64,000 bases of DNA from Diphasiastrum complanatum (taxonomy: Eukaryota > Streptophyta > Lycopodiopsida > Lycopodiales > Lycopodiaceae), in NCBI GenBank assembly GCA_029204225.1, contig CM055109.1, positions 6,344,911-6,408,910 of the forward strand, given 5' to 3'. This document shows positions 22,669 to 34,616 of this stretch, one piece after another. Made by a program: the position numbers and the translations under genes. The first letter of the stretch is position 1. Each line of letters starts with the position of its first letter. Below the pieces are notes generated by a model. The model made no database searches. It was not told the DNA's origin and worked only from the letters and a program-made list of their open reading frames with translations.

Positions 22669-23109
22669 TAATAAAATAAACAAATGTTCTTCTAGAATAT
22701 TTGTCAATGAAGGTAATGCGATATTTTGCATCATGCAATGACAGAGTTTGCATTGGACCATTCATATATCTGAATGAATAACATCTAGAACATCTTTTGA
22801 TGCATGCCTATGACTTGATCTAAAAGGAATACTAATCTGTATTCTAATGATGCAATTATGACATATAGGGAGGTGGACTTTGTTGGTTGGATAGTCGAGA
22901 TCAAGTGTTAAGGATGGTCTGGACATATTTGACACATATGTATGATTCAAGTGTCCTAATCCATAATGCCAAAGTAATGCTTTATTGACAATAATAGAGG
23001 TTTTCATGATATCCATTGCAGATGGGACATCACGATGGATAGTATAATGAGGCAAATGAGATGTATCTTTGGAAGACATGATGAACATGAAAAGGAAAGT
23101 AATACGCAT
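22669..23109 (-). pseudogene. Copia pre-integrase and integrase N-terminal fragment
   Basis: Minus-strand reading includes the GAG pre-integrase motif LLWHYGLGHLNH, the CHNC pair, and the first catalytic Asp region DVIHSDI. After a frameshift it continues YRITFIDKYSRRTFVYF, where it stops abruptly at about 22669. The same junction with the 1.2-kb unit occurs at 36905. Protease and gag are absent on the right side; the sequence changes at about 23110. Confidence 0.8.
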
Positions 23110-24895
23110 GAGTGTATATCAAAAAACAGTTCAGGAAGTTTAGAAGGCTTTGGTCGCTGAAAAATTTGGCAAGAGCTTTGCTAGCACAAGTGAGGAATGA
23201 ATCGAATTTAGCCAACTTATAGGGAATTTGGAGGGTCTATTACACTGAATACTAGTTTGACTGATCAGTTTTGAACAACAATTTGCAGGCTTGTACAGTA
23301 TTGTGAAAGTAGACTAAAAAAATCTCGGCGAAGGTTTCTGAGGCTTTGAAGCCATTCGGCGAACGTTTTCCAGGGTTGGCAAAGGATGAACCTTCGCCCA
23401 AGAGGGTCCTTCGTCCAAGTACTGTCATAAATGCAAATTTTCAAGATCTGAACATATCGCCAATCTAATTTGACATTTTAAGACCATCTAGCATGTCAGT
23501 GAAGGTTCCTAAGGAGAGTAAGGAGTTAGAATTAAAGTAGAATCACTGTGCTACTGTATAGTGGGTCCTATCAGTTGATAAGGATCAGTTGGCCTTGCCA
23601 CGAGGCAAGTCGCCGGGACACGCATCTTCCCAACGGCAACTTGGGTCATGCATGGGTTGCTTGAGTGAACAACTATATGTACAGTGTAATTTCATTTTCA
23701 GAAATATAGTTGCTATGTGAGCTTGCTGTGGAGAGTGTATTCTATCTGTGTTACTGTGTAGCATGATCTATGTTCCTATTCAAAGCAAATGCTAAGTTAG
23801 TATTAGAGCCATACAGGGAGTGTACACAGTATAACATCGCCGTTGAAGAGAGCTTTGGGAGAACTATCTTCTGAGAGTTCAGGGTTTACGACAGATTGAA
23901 GACGGAAGGAGAAACACTGGTGCAGAGAGTTTCGCACACAGAAGCTTGGTGAGCTTGAGACTGTGTGAGGATTCAGAGACAAGAGTTGTCGGCTGAATCA
24001 GAATCTCAGCAAACAAAATTTTGAAATTCCGAAGTAGGCTATTTGGTGTTTGCAGTCAGTGTGCATTCAATCGGACATCGTTTGACAAATGAATTGAAGC
24101 ATCAGAGTTCTAGCAGAAGGGTGATCTCAGAGCAAGAGGATAGACATGTCAGAACACTGTAAATTGGAAGCCAAGAAGAGTTTTGTGTGAAAAACCTTGG
24201 TCTGGGGTTTGGGAGCATAAAATCAAAGATTTCTCTCTATTCTGAACCGTTTTGCAAGCTGTAAAAACCTAGAGGAGGGCACCCTTGGGAGTTGATTCAA
24301 CTGTTAGGAGGCCGTGGCCAGGTGAGAACATATAGATTAGACTTCTTCTGAAGAGTTGGGGTTTGAATATGCAAAAGCATGGATCTTAAGCTGCAAGATA
24401 CCATTTATGCTATAAGAGCTTGAAGGTGGGCGTCCCAACAAGGTAAAGAAGCTTGTTGATGGCCGTGACCGGTCGTGAAGAACTGGTGGAGAAAGACTGG
24501 TGTGATTGGAATCAACCACCATAGCTATTTATTTGCTTGGAAAGAAAGCAAAAGAAATATCAGAGAGGAGAGAAGGAGAGACCCTCGGATCATCTCGCAC
24601 GTGTGGAAGGAAGGAGGTACTATAGTATTTTGAGGGCTGCCGCGATCAGAGGAAGCATGGTCAGTGCGCTGATGGCATTGTAACCATCGAATTGGGCATG
24701 ATTTTCATCAATGATTTAGATCAATGGATTCAAAGACCGTAGGATGGAAGGAAACTGATGGATTGCAAGTGAAGAGGAGCCCAAAGGACTTGAAGGCCAC
24801 CAATGGATCCAGGCCTGCATTTGTCGAAGGACCAATGTCCCCAGACCAAGCAGGAAGAGGAGCAGATGAGAGAATATTTGTATTGATCGATACTT
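23110..24895 (+). other. Possible copia 5' LTR end and leader
   Basis: At 23797-23810 the bases TTAGTATTAGAGCC differ at few positions from the initiator-Met primer site TGGTATCAGAGC, suggesting an LTR end just before it and a leader after it. The leader runs about 900 bp to an ATG at 24724 opening an 83-codon frame (MDSKTVGWKETDG...), then joins copia RT at 24896. The preceding sequence does not match the 3' LTR at 25578, so the parts may come from different elements. GCGAAGG/CCTTCGCC motifs occur at 23334-23400. Confidence 0.3.
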
Positions 24896-25570
24896 GGATC
24901 TCTCATGTACGCAATGGTTTGTACAAGACTAGATATCTCTTTTGTTGTAAGCTCGCTCAGCCAATATATGGCTAATCCTGACATTACCCATTGGAAGGCT
25001 CTTATTTGAGTCATGAGATATATTCGAGATACCATGAAACAGTGCATTTGCTATGGAGATGTCAGCAACGACAATCTTCATCAACTCAGTGGCTATTTTG
25101 ATGCAAGCTGGGGAGGAGATGCAGACAATCATAAACCCACATCTGGATTTACATTATTCTTCATCGACGGTCCTATTTCATGGAACAGTCATAAGCAAAC
25201 CTCTATCGCACTTTCTTCTACTGAAACAAAATACATTGTTGCTTCTCAATCTATTGAGGAAGCGTTTTGGTTGAGAAATTTGATGTTAGACATCAATCTG
25301 TATCAGTACAACCCTGAAATTCTGTTTTGTGATAGCCAAAGTGTGATTGCCTTATCGGCCAACCCTAGATTTCATTCTAGGAGTAAGCACATTGAGATCA
25401 GATATCACTACATCAAGGGCAAGGTTCTCGACAAGGAGGTAAGCTTAACATACTACAGAACGCAAGACATGGTTATAGACATTTTCACAAAAGCACTCAG
25501 TATTAATGCACACAACAAATTTTGTGCATTGCTCAGTCTAAAGATTAAGGCATTCACGGATCCAGACTAA
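24896..25570 (+). pseudogene. Copia reverse transcriptase end and RNase H
   Basis: One frame from 24896: GSLMYAMVCTRLDISF (the RT C-terminal motif), then HWKAL and, after a single TGA near 25007, MRYIRDTM. RNase H follows with FDASWGGD (first Asp), SSTETKYIVAS (Glu) and FCDSQSVIAL (third Asp), then FHSRSKHIEIRYHYI and DIFTKAL. The C-terminus ends at a TAA just before a polypurine tract. Everything from gag to the RT catalytic box is missing, so only the 3' end of the element survives. Confidence 0.88.
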
Positions 25571-25577
25571 GGGGGGG
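25569..25577 (+). other. Polypurine tract
   Basis: AAGGGGGGG immediately before the TGTTGG start of the LTR. It primes plus-strand DNA synthesis in LTR elements. It overlaps the stop codon of the RNase H reading. Confidence 0.85.
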
Positions 25578-26542
25578 TGTTGGATTTATTCCTTCTACTC
25601 TCCTAAATCCCACTTTTAGTCTGCCTCCATTCTTGCTACATATTTACTAACGTTGTCACGCAGCCTGCATATTTACATGCAAATTTGCACAAACAAATAA
25701 AAGGTAGACGAATCGCGAACTCCGTGTTTTTACACAGGTCATGGTGACAAGCAAAGGGGACACTATCCTACAGAATGCCAAAGGTGCCCTAAAAGCTAAA
25801 ATCTTATCCTAAGGCCATTCATAAGAGTTACCCACTTTTCGCATCATCACCAACGTTCACTTCAGCATTGGCTGAGGTTGCACCCTTTTTACGCTCACTC
25901 CATGCAGTTGCGCTAACAGATTGAACAACGATTGTAGCCACCCATGATCTCCTTCAGACAACACATCCACTCTGTACTTTCACATCTACACACCTATAAT
26001 ATTATGTATATATATTGAAAAACCATTTATGTATTCAAGATAGAGAGGATTAGATGAGAAGCGATATAAGAAGAGACTAAGTGAAGAGGTTTCATTCCTC
26101 ATTACAGACATAATAAGCTTCGTAGGGCACGCGGTTTTGTCCGCTATTGGATTGTGCTCTGTCACATTATTAACTTGTATACAGGATATACTTAATCTGA
26201 TACAGCTCTTTGTTCTGCATTCAAATCTGTGTTAATAGTGCTATGCTTATTCTTCATTTTGTTTGATCTTTCTAGTTGCTCTTTCTAGTAATAGATGATC
26301 AACTTTTAGTCTTGTCTTTCGGGAATAATTCGCGACTAATTATCAGTCGAGCACAATCTAGCTCTTCGCGAATCATTCACGACAGATAATTTGTCTTGCA
26401 ATTCGCGACAAATTATTCATCTAGTGCTTCATCCATTAAATGTTTGGCTACGTAATTTAGAATGACTGTGATTTCAATCACTAAAGTTCTCTTCATTCTC
26501 ATTCGTGTTCGTCATTTATCCTCCATCCTCTCTCTCTCCCAA
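25578..26542 (+). mobile_element. Copia 3' LTR
   Basis: Follows the polypurine tract, starts TGTTGGATTTATTCC and ends TCTCTCTCCCAACA, giving TGTTGG/CCAACA inverted ends; length 965 bp. The right limit is set by that end motif and by loss of structure after it. A run of AATTCGCGAC-type motifs lies at 26328-26410. No partner 5' LTR is seen in the window. Confidence 0.65.
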
Positions 26543-27397
26543 CACAAAGTTCAATGAGTGTACGCATGTTGATAAAAGATGATGATGGACGCTGGCAAGA
26601 TAAAGCCTGAGTCTCCACGTACACACAAAATATTGTGTCCACGGAAGTGTTCTGAGCAAAATATAATTTTTGTATGCTTTTACTATGGACATGTTATTTA
26701 TACTAAAAGCTATCGTGTTGTTGTTTTGGATTCTTGGTATGTTTTTGCAGGGAGTTGCAGATCAAGAATTTACAAAATGACATACAATCAAATGCAGTTC
26801 CAAATAGGTAAACATTGCCTTTTCATACCCATGTTTTGGAAGCACTGAGAAAGTATTATATATACTTTATTTTTTTGAACTAATGTTGTTTTCACAAAAT
26901 ACCAAAATTCAAATACACCGAAGAAACACTCATATTAGAAAATAAAATGCCTTTTATTCATGTTTGCACAGTGGCATGAGAGACACTAGAGGAGAGTGGA
27001 CTCGGTGAAGAAACAAAGTGCAGAGGCATGGAAGGAAAAATGAAAATTGTGCATGACAAAAGTTGCCGTACATAAAGACATCAACGTATTGTTTAAGGTA
27101 TTGCTTATTGTAGGGTATATCACTGTATGTCAATCATGATGTGCAGAATTTGCATTTAATGTTATCTATCATGACATACTGTCATAGATGCAGACTGCAA
27201 CTGAATGTCACATTGGATTGTTTGGACTGTTTGCATGTGTTGTTAGTTGTAGTTGTAGTGAGAAGCCTCCAAGCCAATTATTACTCTGATCAAGAATCAA
27301 AAGGAGCTAACAATATTGTCAAATTGTATCTATCTTATAAATAACACATTGATCAGGGATTTGAGAACCATTTGCAATGCCTTTAATTCTAGATTGC

Positions 27398-27400
<3 letters not shown>
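26543..27400. other. No gene seen
   Basis: Flanking sequence to the right of the LTR. Short ORFs only (for example 26579-26848); no recognisable domain. Confidence 0.45.

Positions 27401-27484
<84 letters not shown>
27401..27484. repeat. (GA)n microsatellite, 84 bp
   Basis: Uninterrupted GA run. It creates artificial (Arg-Glu)n frames on the plus strand. Confidence 0.97.
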
Positions 27485-27486
<2 letters not shown>

Positions 27487-28093
27487 ATTTATGAAGAACG
27501 ACTACCATTTGCCAATACGATCCGCCCACAACATTGGCCACTTGTGCCACCCGTCAACCATCGGCCGCCACCCCAACCATCTGTTACTTGTCAAAAACAC
27601 CCCAAACATTGGTCATCTGCAAAAATCATCGACCACCACCTCAGCTATTAGGTTGCACCCCAATCATCAGTTGCCTATGATATTAAGGGGGAACCATATT
27701 GTCCTCCCCCCCCCCCCCCCCCCCAAATCCAGCGAGACTACCACCCCCATAGCCTTGCTTTACCAACTTTTTGTCGCAACTAGCTTTGGTCTCCTTCGGT
27801 GAGCACACCCGCACTCCACTCCCAACATGCGATTGCCCCTCCCGACCCATGTGAATCGGCCACCACATAGACTATTGGTTGCAACCCAAAATATTGGTCA
27901 AAAACCAATACTGTTCGTAACCAATATTGGCCAGTGTAAAGATGCAGCTGATTTGACTTCGTCTGCCATCCATCAACGACCATCGGCCATCCAAATCATC
28001 GGCCATGACCCAAATCGTCGTCAACAACGAGCATACCCACTAGTATATATATATATATGTATATGTGTGTGTGTGTGTGTGTCTCCATATTAG
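27485..28093. repeat. Low-complexity region with CATCGGCC motifs, poly-C and TA/GT tracts
   Basis: From about 27530 to 28020 the sequence is C-rich and repeats short motifs such as CCATCGGCC and CACCCCAA without a clean period. A 19-bp poly-C run lies at 27706-27724. A (TA)n tract at 28043-28057 passes into (GT)n at 28065-28082, which abuts the broken end of the minus-strand copia at 28094. Confidence 0.7.
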
Positions 28094-28530
28094 GGTACAT
28101 ATATCAAACACCATTTCTTTTGAGGATAAGAGATAAATCCAAGTGAATCTAGAGTTGTCATCTATGAAGGAGACAAACATGGTGGCACCACCATTGCTCT
28201 TAGTTGATGAAAAGTGAACATTTAAGTGCACAAGTTGAAAAACATGATGAGATGAAGTAGTAGACCTTCGAAATGGTATCCTATGTGTTTTTTCCAAAGC
28301 ACATGCTTCACAAGCCTTACCATCACTTGACAAAGATTTGGGAAAACCAGTTGCCTTCTTCTCCTTGATCATGGAATGCATGGATTTTCATTTGGGATGG
28401 CCCAGTCTCTTGCGCCAAAGCTCCTCCTTTGACATATCTTGCACACGGACATCAACCCACAAAGGTTAGCTCCATCATTTAGCATCCAACTTAAAAAGCC
28501 TTCCAAATCTTGTCCCTGTTGCTACCACTT
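28094..28530 (-). pseudogene. Copia pre-integrase and integrase N-terminal part
   Basis: Minus-strand readings give FKLDAK, a pre-integrase LWRKRLGHPK, the zinc pair CEACALEKTH, the first integrase Asp region reading HLNVHFSS (Asp replaced by Asn), and FIDDNSRFTWIYLLSSKE. The frame then runs into the GT/TA microsatellite at 28094, so the rest of pol is missing. It belongs to the element whose 5' LTR is at 31883-32730. Confidence 0.8.
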
Positions 28531-30043
28531 TATCATCCCTCTTGATCAAGGAAGCATCCACACCAAAATCAACATGGAGACTCGTCATCAACAAGAGTTT
28601 ACAATTTGCCTCAATACATGAAAAAAGACAATTTTTCACACTATGAGTGGACAACTCACTCATGCTCTTGCAAGACTCAAGAGCATACATTTGATGAAAT
28701 AACCTTTTGCTTTCTAATTGATATAAAATCAATCTCATATCATTAAGAACATCAATTATGTTCTCAAGAGAGACACCATACTCAACTAGTATTGCTTTAC
28801 TCCAACTTTGAAATGCAAAAGTCTCACTAAAGCAAATGGATTCACCAAATGACATAAGAGAAGCAACCATAAGATGTATACTACTTGAAATGTGCTCCTC
28901 TTTTCCTTGAAATGTGAGCCATATGAGCTCAACCATGTCTCTTGATATTCTTCTTGGAATCATAACTTGAGAAGGACTCTCCTCCTCAATCCTTGGCACA
29001 CTTGAACCTCGAGATGGCTCCTCAAGATCAACTTCTTAGTGCTCCTCCTTGATGGAAATTTGAGACCTCCATGTCTCAAAATGATCACAGCAAACATGAT
29101 CATATAATGTGTACTTCATGTGATCAGCAACAATACTTATGCTAGAAACATAAGTCCAAAAATCACCACAACTTGGCATGATTTTTCTAATATTGAAATC
29201 AAGAAGTATTTCCATCTCAATAAGGCTAACTACTTGCTTATGAATATAAGTGTCCACTTTGGATGCTTCACTTATTCTCATAAGAAGTTCACAACTTGCC
29301 TTTAAAATTGAAAATTTACAATCTTCAGCATTATGAATGAACACATCATTCATGATCTTATTGAAACCAACAAAAAATACATTATGAAGACATTTCCATT
29401 TCCTTGACTTCATATTCAATGTAAGTTTACAAGGAAAACATGCTTTGCTATCTATTAAGGCATCACACTCAACTAGTATTGCCTTAATCCAGCTTTGAGA
29501 TACAAAAATCTCTTCAAAGCAAAATAGTTCTTCATAAGATGTCATGAGAGCATAAATGGAACTATTTTCATTTTGTGAGTGCTCCTCCTTAATCTTTCTT
29601 GGTTTCTCTTGGATCATAACAATAAATTTGAACTTTTCTAAAGTTCTAAGCAAAATGCTTCCCAAGGACATGAAATAAATCCAAGTGACATTAATGAAAG
29701 TGACATTTATCTTTGCATCTTGAACCAAACAATGCCCTTCCAAATGAAAAACTTCTGAAGGTCTGAAATGTGTGATGATGGACTTTTGAAGACAAATCTT
29801 GTAAGTGCTTGTGAGACTCCAAGCCTCATGCATCTTTCCACAAAGGAAACACCTTTCCTTGGATTTGTCTTTGCACTTTGAAATTGAAGCTCCATCCTTC
29901 ACCTCAGCCCCCTTGCTTTGGTTCTCCTTGGATCGATTGGTCTTCATTTTGTAGCATCTTGAGACAAAATGATCTCTCTTGCCACAAAGGTTGCATTTAG
30001 GATCCTTACTTGCCTCCAATAGGTTGCCACCTATTGATGCCAT
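28531..30043 (-). pseudogene. Copia-derived ORF with duplicated internal module and gag core missing
   Basis: The ATG at 30043 opens MASIGGNLLEASKD, like the start of the young copia gag here, but the gag core is missing and a zinc knuckle CNLCGKRDHFVSRC follows at once. Downstream are about 340 open codons to 29036, then a second frame 28999-28475. Two regions in these frames resemble each other: EEIFVSQSWIKAILVEC (near 29490) and SETFAFQSWSKAILVEY (near 28790), followed in both by a CK...ASCELL / CIEANCKLL stretch. So a module of about 100 residues is present twice. The protease motif is not visible. The module matches no family I know. Confidence 0.55.
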
Positions 30044-31870
30044 GATGAGGAAGTAGAACCTAGTGATATGACTTTTCAAAATGTAATTTGTGACTCTCAA
30101 GAAACTAGATCTGAACACATTCAACAATCTAGAAGGATCTACACAAGATCTAGACCACAAATTTTGAATCATATCTCTTTCAACCTAGTCAATTGGAAAC
30201 TAATCTTTGCTTTGATCACTAAGACAAAAGCAATCTATCAAATCACAAAAATCAGATCCAAACACCCCTATTGGACTCAACAAATACCAACGACTCTTTC
30301 TCTTGAGAGTTGGAATGGATTTGAAAAGATTTGTTACCTAGATTTTCCTTTTCTCTTGACTAGTTCACTCAACTTTTGAGATTCTTGAACAAAGTATGGG
30401 TTTTGTTTCAAATACTTCAAAATCAAACTTAATCACTCCTTTTGGATTCACTCTTGACCCAAATAATCTCACTCTTGAGACTTGGATTGAGTTTGATTTG
30501 ATTTGACAACAAATTAAACCACTAATTTTCACAAAATAGGATCTACACTAGATCACAAAAACTTGACATGTATACTTGATTCAAACACACAAAGATCAGA
30601 TCCAATCACCCCTTTTGGAATCCCTCTTGACCCAAATAATCTCACTCTTGAGATCTGGAATGGACATGAAATGGTTTGATAACAATCTACGTCAATAATT
30701 TTTCACCAAGCTTAAAATTTAGACATCTAGCGATTCACAAAGATCCCAACCATGCATGAACACTCAAATATAGACTCCTCCATGTTCTAGACTCCCAATG
30801 GGATCACAACTTGACCCTCACACTCTCACAAGGAAAGTTGAATAGAACTTATTTGAGTTTCATACATATAATGTCAAAATTTTGCTCAAAAAATTGAATT
30901 CATTCACCCCTATTGGACTCCACCAAGTACCAATGACTCTACCTCTTTAGAGTTGGAATGAAATTCAAATTTCCAGAAATGTGATACTTCTCTCTCACTA
31001 AGATATGTGCTTACAAAGAGCTAATGCCACTTAGCAAGATTTGATCACAATGAAGAAGACAAATTTTCCACCAAAGTCAAGAATTGAGTTACTAGTTCTT
31101 GCCCTCTACAAAGGAGGGATCTCTTGGAAATTTTGGATCAACCACAACACATATTCCTCACTCACCTTTATGACTTTAATCCAAGCCAAAAAACACACTC
31201 ACACACTTGATTAGGGGTGAACAATGTGATTTGGATCTCAAATTTTTCTCCTAGTACTTGCCAACAATTCTTTATCACATAGGTAGATTTTGCCTTTATG
31301 AGTGTTTGTGCTTTAGAAATTCACTAAGATTTCACTTGGAGGACTGATCCAAGAGTGTCTTCTAGAATCTAGATGCTTCTAGACTCGGCCCTTTCACTCT
31401 TGAACAAATCTAGAATGAAGGTATAATGGATTTCAATCACTCCCCTTGCAAATCACTCCTTAATCTTTGGTTTATAGCACTCTTTCTCTCTCAACTTCAA
31501 TGTACACTCAAAAAATCAGAGAATCAACATCAATGTACTGTAGCTTTAATCCATCTATATGATTGATCTAAACCAAGAACAAATCAATGGAATAGAAACA
31601 ATGCAAGTGAAAGCTTGAAAAATGCACTAAATTGACTCAAAATTGGGTGTATGAAGTTCAAAATCCACCAAACTGACTTTTACTGTCCAAAACATGTCCT
31701 GTATGGCCCCACATGTGTGGAAGGTACACCTGTATCCCACAGCAAGATTTGGTACAAATATGATAGTTCTAGCTATCCATTCAACCTCGCTACCTCAATA
31801 TTAGCTTGTTTCCAAAAACCTGCCAATTTGGGTATAGTTTAGATCAATTCCTTAAATGCACTTGTACTTG
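30044..31870 (-). other. Copia leader, untranslated
   Basis: About 1.8 kb between the primer site and the gag ATG on the minus strand. It lacks long frames and contains recurring blocks such as CACCCCTWTTGGACTC and TCTTGAGAYYTGGAATG, repeated several times at intervals of about 150-250 bp between 30260 and 30960. Confidence 0.55.
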
Positions 31871-31882
31871 GCTCTGATACCA
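31871..31882 (-). other. Primer binding site, initiator Met tRNA
   Basis: Plus strand GCTCTGATACCA, that is TGGTATCAGAGC on the element strand, the standard site for the 3' end of plant initiator-Met tRNA. It directly abuts the LTR at 31883. Confidence 0.9.
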
Positions 31883-32730
31883 TGTCAAAGTACAGCAAAA
31901 AGGACCAAGGATGGATCCAAATCAGATCCACAAGTGTGATTGGGTGTTAAATTAGATTGATCTACCAATCTACACAAGATTAGATAGCACTAGATCAAAT
32001 CTACATCAACAAATCTAACAAGAACAATCAAATATGATCAAAACTTGTAATTGCTAGTTTCACACGTGTGAATACCTGTCAGAGTACGGACTACCAGCAA
32101 ATAATGAAGTACACTAAGCTTAGAAACCATTAGAAGCATAAAATCACAAGACAAATGAAGAGAATAGACTATAATTGCTCCAAAACCAAGATTTAGCTTT
32201 CTTGTCAATTATGGCCAAATGAGCCACCATATATACACAAGAGCTGATGCTTACTCAGCTGATTTGGCACGTGTGATAGAGCCTACTCATCAAAGGATCC
32301 ACCAATAATCATCAATATGGCACATGGGCCAAGTTTCCTAACTTATAGCCACCTCCCTTGATTTTAGGCAATTTTCCTAATTTATAGGGACTTGTACAAA
32401 TATCTACTACAAGTTGAATCTCACCTACTACTGATGTTTTCACACATTGAGCAGTCCTTGGCACGTGTTAGATCACTCCTATCCATGTGAATTAGCTTTT
32501 CCTACCAATAAAATAATGCCAAGTGGCATATAGCTAGAAAACTAGATTTTGGCCATTTTAGCCACTAGATCTCAAATGAAATGGTAGGTACAACCTATAT
32601 GACTCATCTAAATGATAAATGCATTTATTTTACAAGTGAAAACAGGATCCACACATGTCTAATGATGATATGTACTACTCATAATGGTATTTACAAGATT
32701 TGATCAAGTTAGCTTTTGCCAATTTTAACA
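31883..32730 (-). mobile_element. Copia 5' LTR
   Basis: Abuts the primer site. On the plus strand it begins TGTCAAAG and the best right end is TTTTAACA at 32730, just before gypsy LTR-like sequence, giving 848 bp and matching TG...CA ends. It holds the perfect palindrome TTCACACGTGTGAA at 32059-32072 and CACGTGT near 32268. The partner 3' LTR is missing from the window. Confidence 0.7.
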
Positions 32731-32733
32731 ATG

Positions 32734-33396
32734 TGATTAGCTACAAGCCAATAAAAGGAATTTAGGCCTTTTTGTGGGACTTTTAATGTCGCAGGGCCTA
32801 AATGTCAAGTTAGTGAATAAAATTGGGTTTCCCTCCAATTTGAATGGCTCTCACTCTTTTCTAAATTTGAATAATTAGGGAGGCAAAAATGGACCAATAG
32901 GATTCAGAGGCAAGGGTCCTCCTCTCTACTATAGAAAGAGACCAACTCGAGTTACTCCTCATGTTCATTTTCTCATTTCAATAAAGCAGATTGGTTCTCT
33001 TCAAGAATGGATTGATGAATGTCCTTGCTCTCTATCACTTTTCCTCCGTCTCTCATGTTTCCCTTGGTTTTAGCTAATTGTTGGATCTGAATGTTATTGG
33101 GATTGTATGCTATTATAATTTTTATGAGGGTGAAAGGGAGAGAGAGAAAGAGTAAGCTATCTTTGTGGTGGATGCGTAGTGTTAATGGATCATAGTGTTA
33201 ATGGATGTGAAGTGTTAATGGTTAGGGTTAATGGATGTTAGAGTTAGATCTGGATCTTCCATTCATGCTGAAATTTGAACTATACTATCGCTCTTATGGA
33301 AACGAACCTACGCATGACAACTAACTTCGTCTCTTTGATGCTAGATTGACTAGATCTTGGATTCAGGTTAGGCAAGGAAAGAAACCCACTACAATT
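32734..33396 (+). mobile_element. Gypsy 5' LTR, left part probably cut
   Basis: Its first 300 bp closely match 46198-46493 (for example GGACCAATAGGATTCAGAGG and AATAAAGCAGATTGGTTCTC). It ends near CTACA just before the primer-like site at 33398. The left limit coincides with the end of a copia LTR, so the beginning was probably cut off by that insertion. Confidence 0.6.
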
Positions 33397-33397
33397 T

Positions 33398-33415
33398 TGG
33401 TGCCGTTGTTGGGGA
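33398..33415 (+). other. Gypsy primer binding site
   Basis: TGGTGCCGTTGTTGGGGA, the usual form of the sequence that follows the 5' LTR in many plant gypsy elements. Confidence 0.8.
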
Positions 33416-34616
33416 GCTATGCCAATTTTTTAGTTTGCAGCATGATTGTTGGATGGTTAGCTTGCATTAGGCATCCCATGGCTTGAATAGTGTTAGATCT
33501 GCATTTTAGGATTAGTTTGGGATTGATTTTGTTTGATTTGAGTGAATTTGCTTGTTTGAAATCTAATCTGATTGTAAAACAGAAAAAGATAATCAGATCA
33601 CCAATCTTAAGATCCATTTTGATTTGAGATATCAAAGAAAATGACAAAAATCGGTCAAATATGCCATATTTAGGTCAAAAAGAGACAAAAATTGTCATCG
33701 GAGTTGATAACTTTTTACCTTCTTTCAAAATACCTTCGCTGAGTTGAAGACTCCTTCGGTTTTGATCACAAAACCTTAAGTTTGAAGGGAAAAGATTAAT
33801 TCCCAGCAGATTTTCAGAAACATCAGAAAAACCGTCAAAAAACACCAAAAAATCACCAAAACCCTAAAAATACAGCAAAAGAACCTTCACCTGATTCACT
33901 GTGCATAGGTGTGATTCATATCTATCTATTGCTAGGTTGACGAAGAATAATACCAAAAATAGAAGGATTTTAAGAAGATCAGTTGTCATATTGTCATATT
34001 TTTGCTAAAAAAGTCATTTTTTTGCAAAAATACCCGTATTACTCTTGATCATTTTTCAAAACCTTTGCCGAGTTTCCAGAACATTCTATTTATTGTACAA
34101 TACTATTTTTGAGTTTAGCGGAGATTCTTCTTGTCCAGATCATAGAAATCTTGATTTTTACCCTCGCCAAACTTCAAAAACTGTATTTTCTTGTGTTAGA
34201 AACCTTCATCCGGTTTTTCATAGTTTTATTTGTGTCGGATCTTGCATCTAAGAGTTCGGCAAAGGTTATTACTCGAGAAATTGTCAGAAAAGTTGATCAG
34301 AGAGTTTTTTTTTTCAAAATAGCACTGTTGAATATTCGCCGAGCCAACCTTCGCCTAGGAAACCTTCACCAATCCTATTTTTAGGTTCTGATTTTTCAAA
34401 TCAAGTCTCTGTCAAAATTTGGATCAAATCTGATATTGGATTTTGAGAAATTTTTCATTTTTTTAAGTATCGATTGATTGAATTTCGAAATCTTTTTCAT
34501 GATATAGAATCAGATTCTTGAAAAGTGAAGTAGATCTAGCAGATTTGATCTGAGATAGTTTTTGACTGAAAAATCTAGATCCAATCTCTTTGTCTGCTTG
34601 ATTTGAATTTGTAAAG
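33416..34616 (+). other. Gypsy leader
   Basis: 1.2 kb between the primer site and gag. No ORF of note. CCTTCGCYGAG-like motifs recur at about 33733, 34062, 34330 and 34345, a feature also seen at 23334-23400. Confidence 0.6.

Noticed and set aside
23797-25577. Complete copia element from a 5' primer-like site to the LTR at 25578
   Set aside because: Sequence before 23797 does not match the LTR at 25578, and gag to RT is missing, so a single element cannot be shown.
27316-27802. Two plus-strand ORFs with (Arg-Glu)n runs
   Set aside because: Produced by the GA microsatellite at 27401-27484 and by poly-C; composition of the rest is random.
33365-33385. GGTTAGGCAAGGAAAG, similar to the terminal repeat at 4187
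   Set aside because: Only about 14 bp match, inside a gypsy LTR end; most likely chance.
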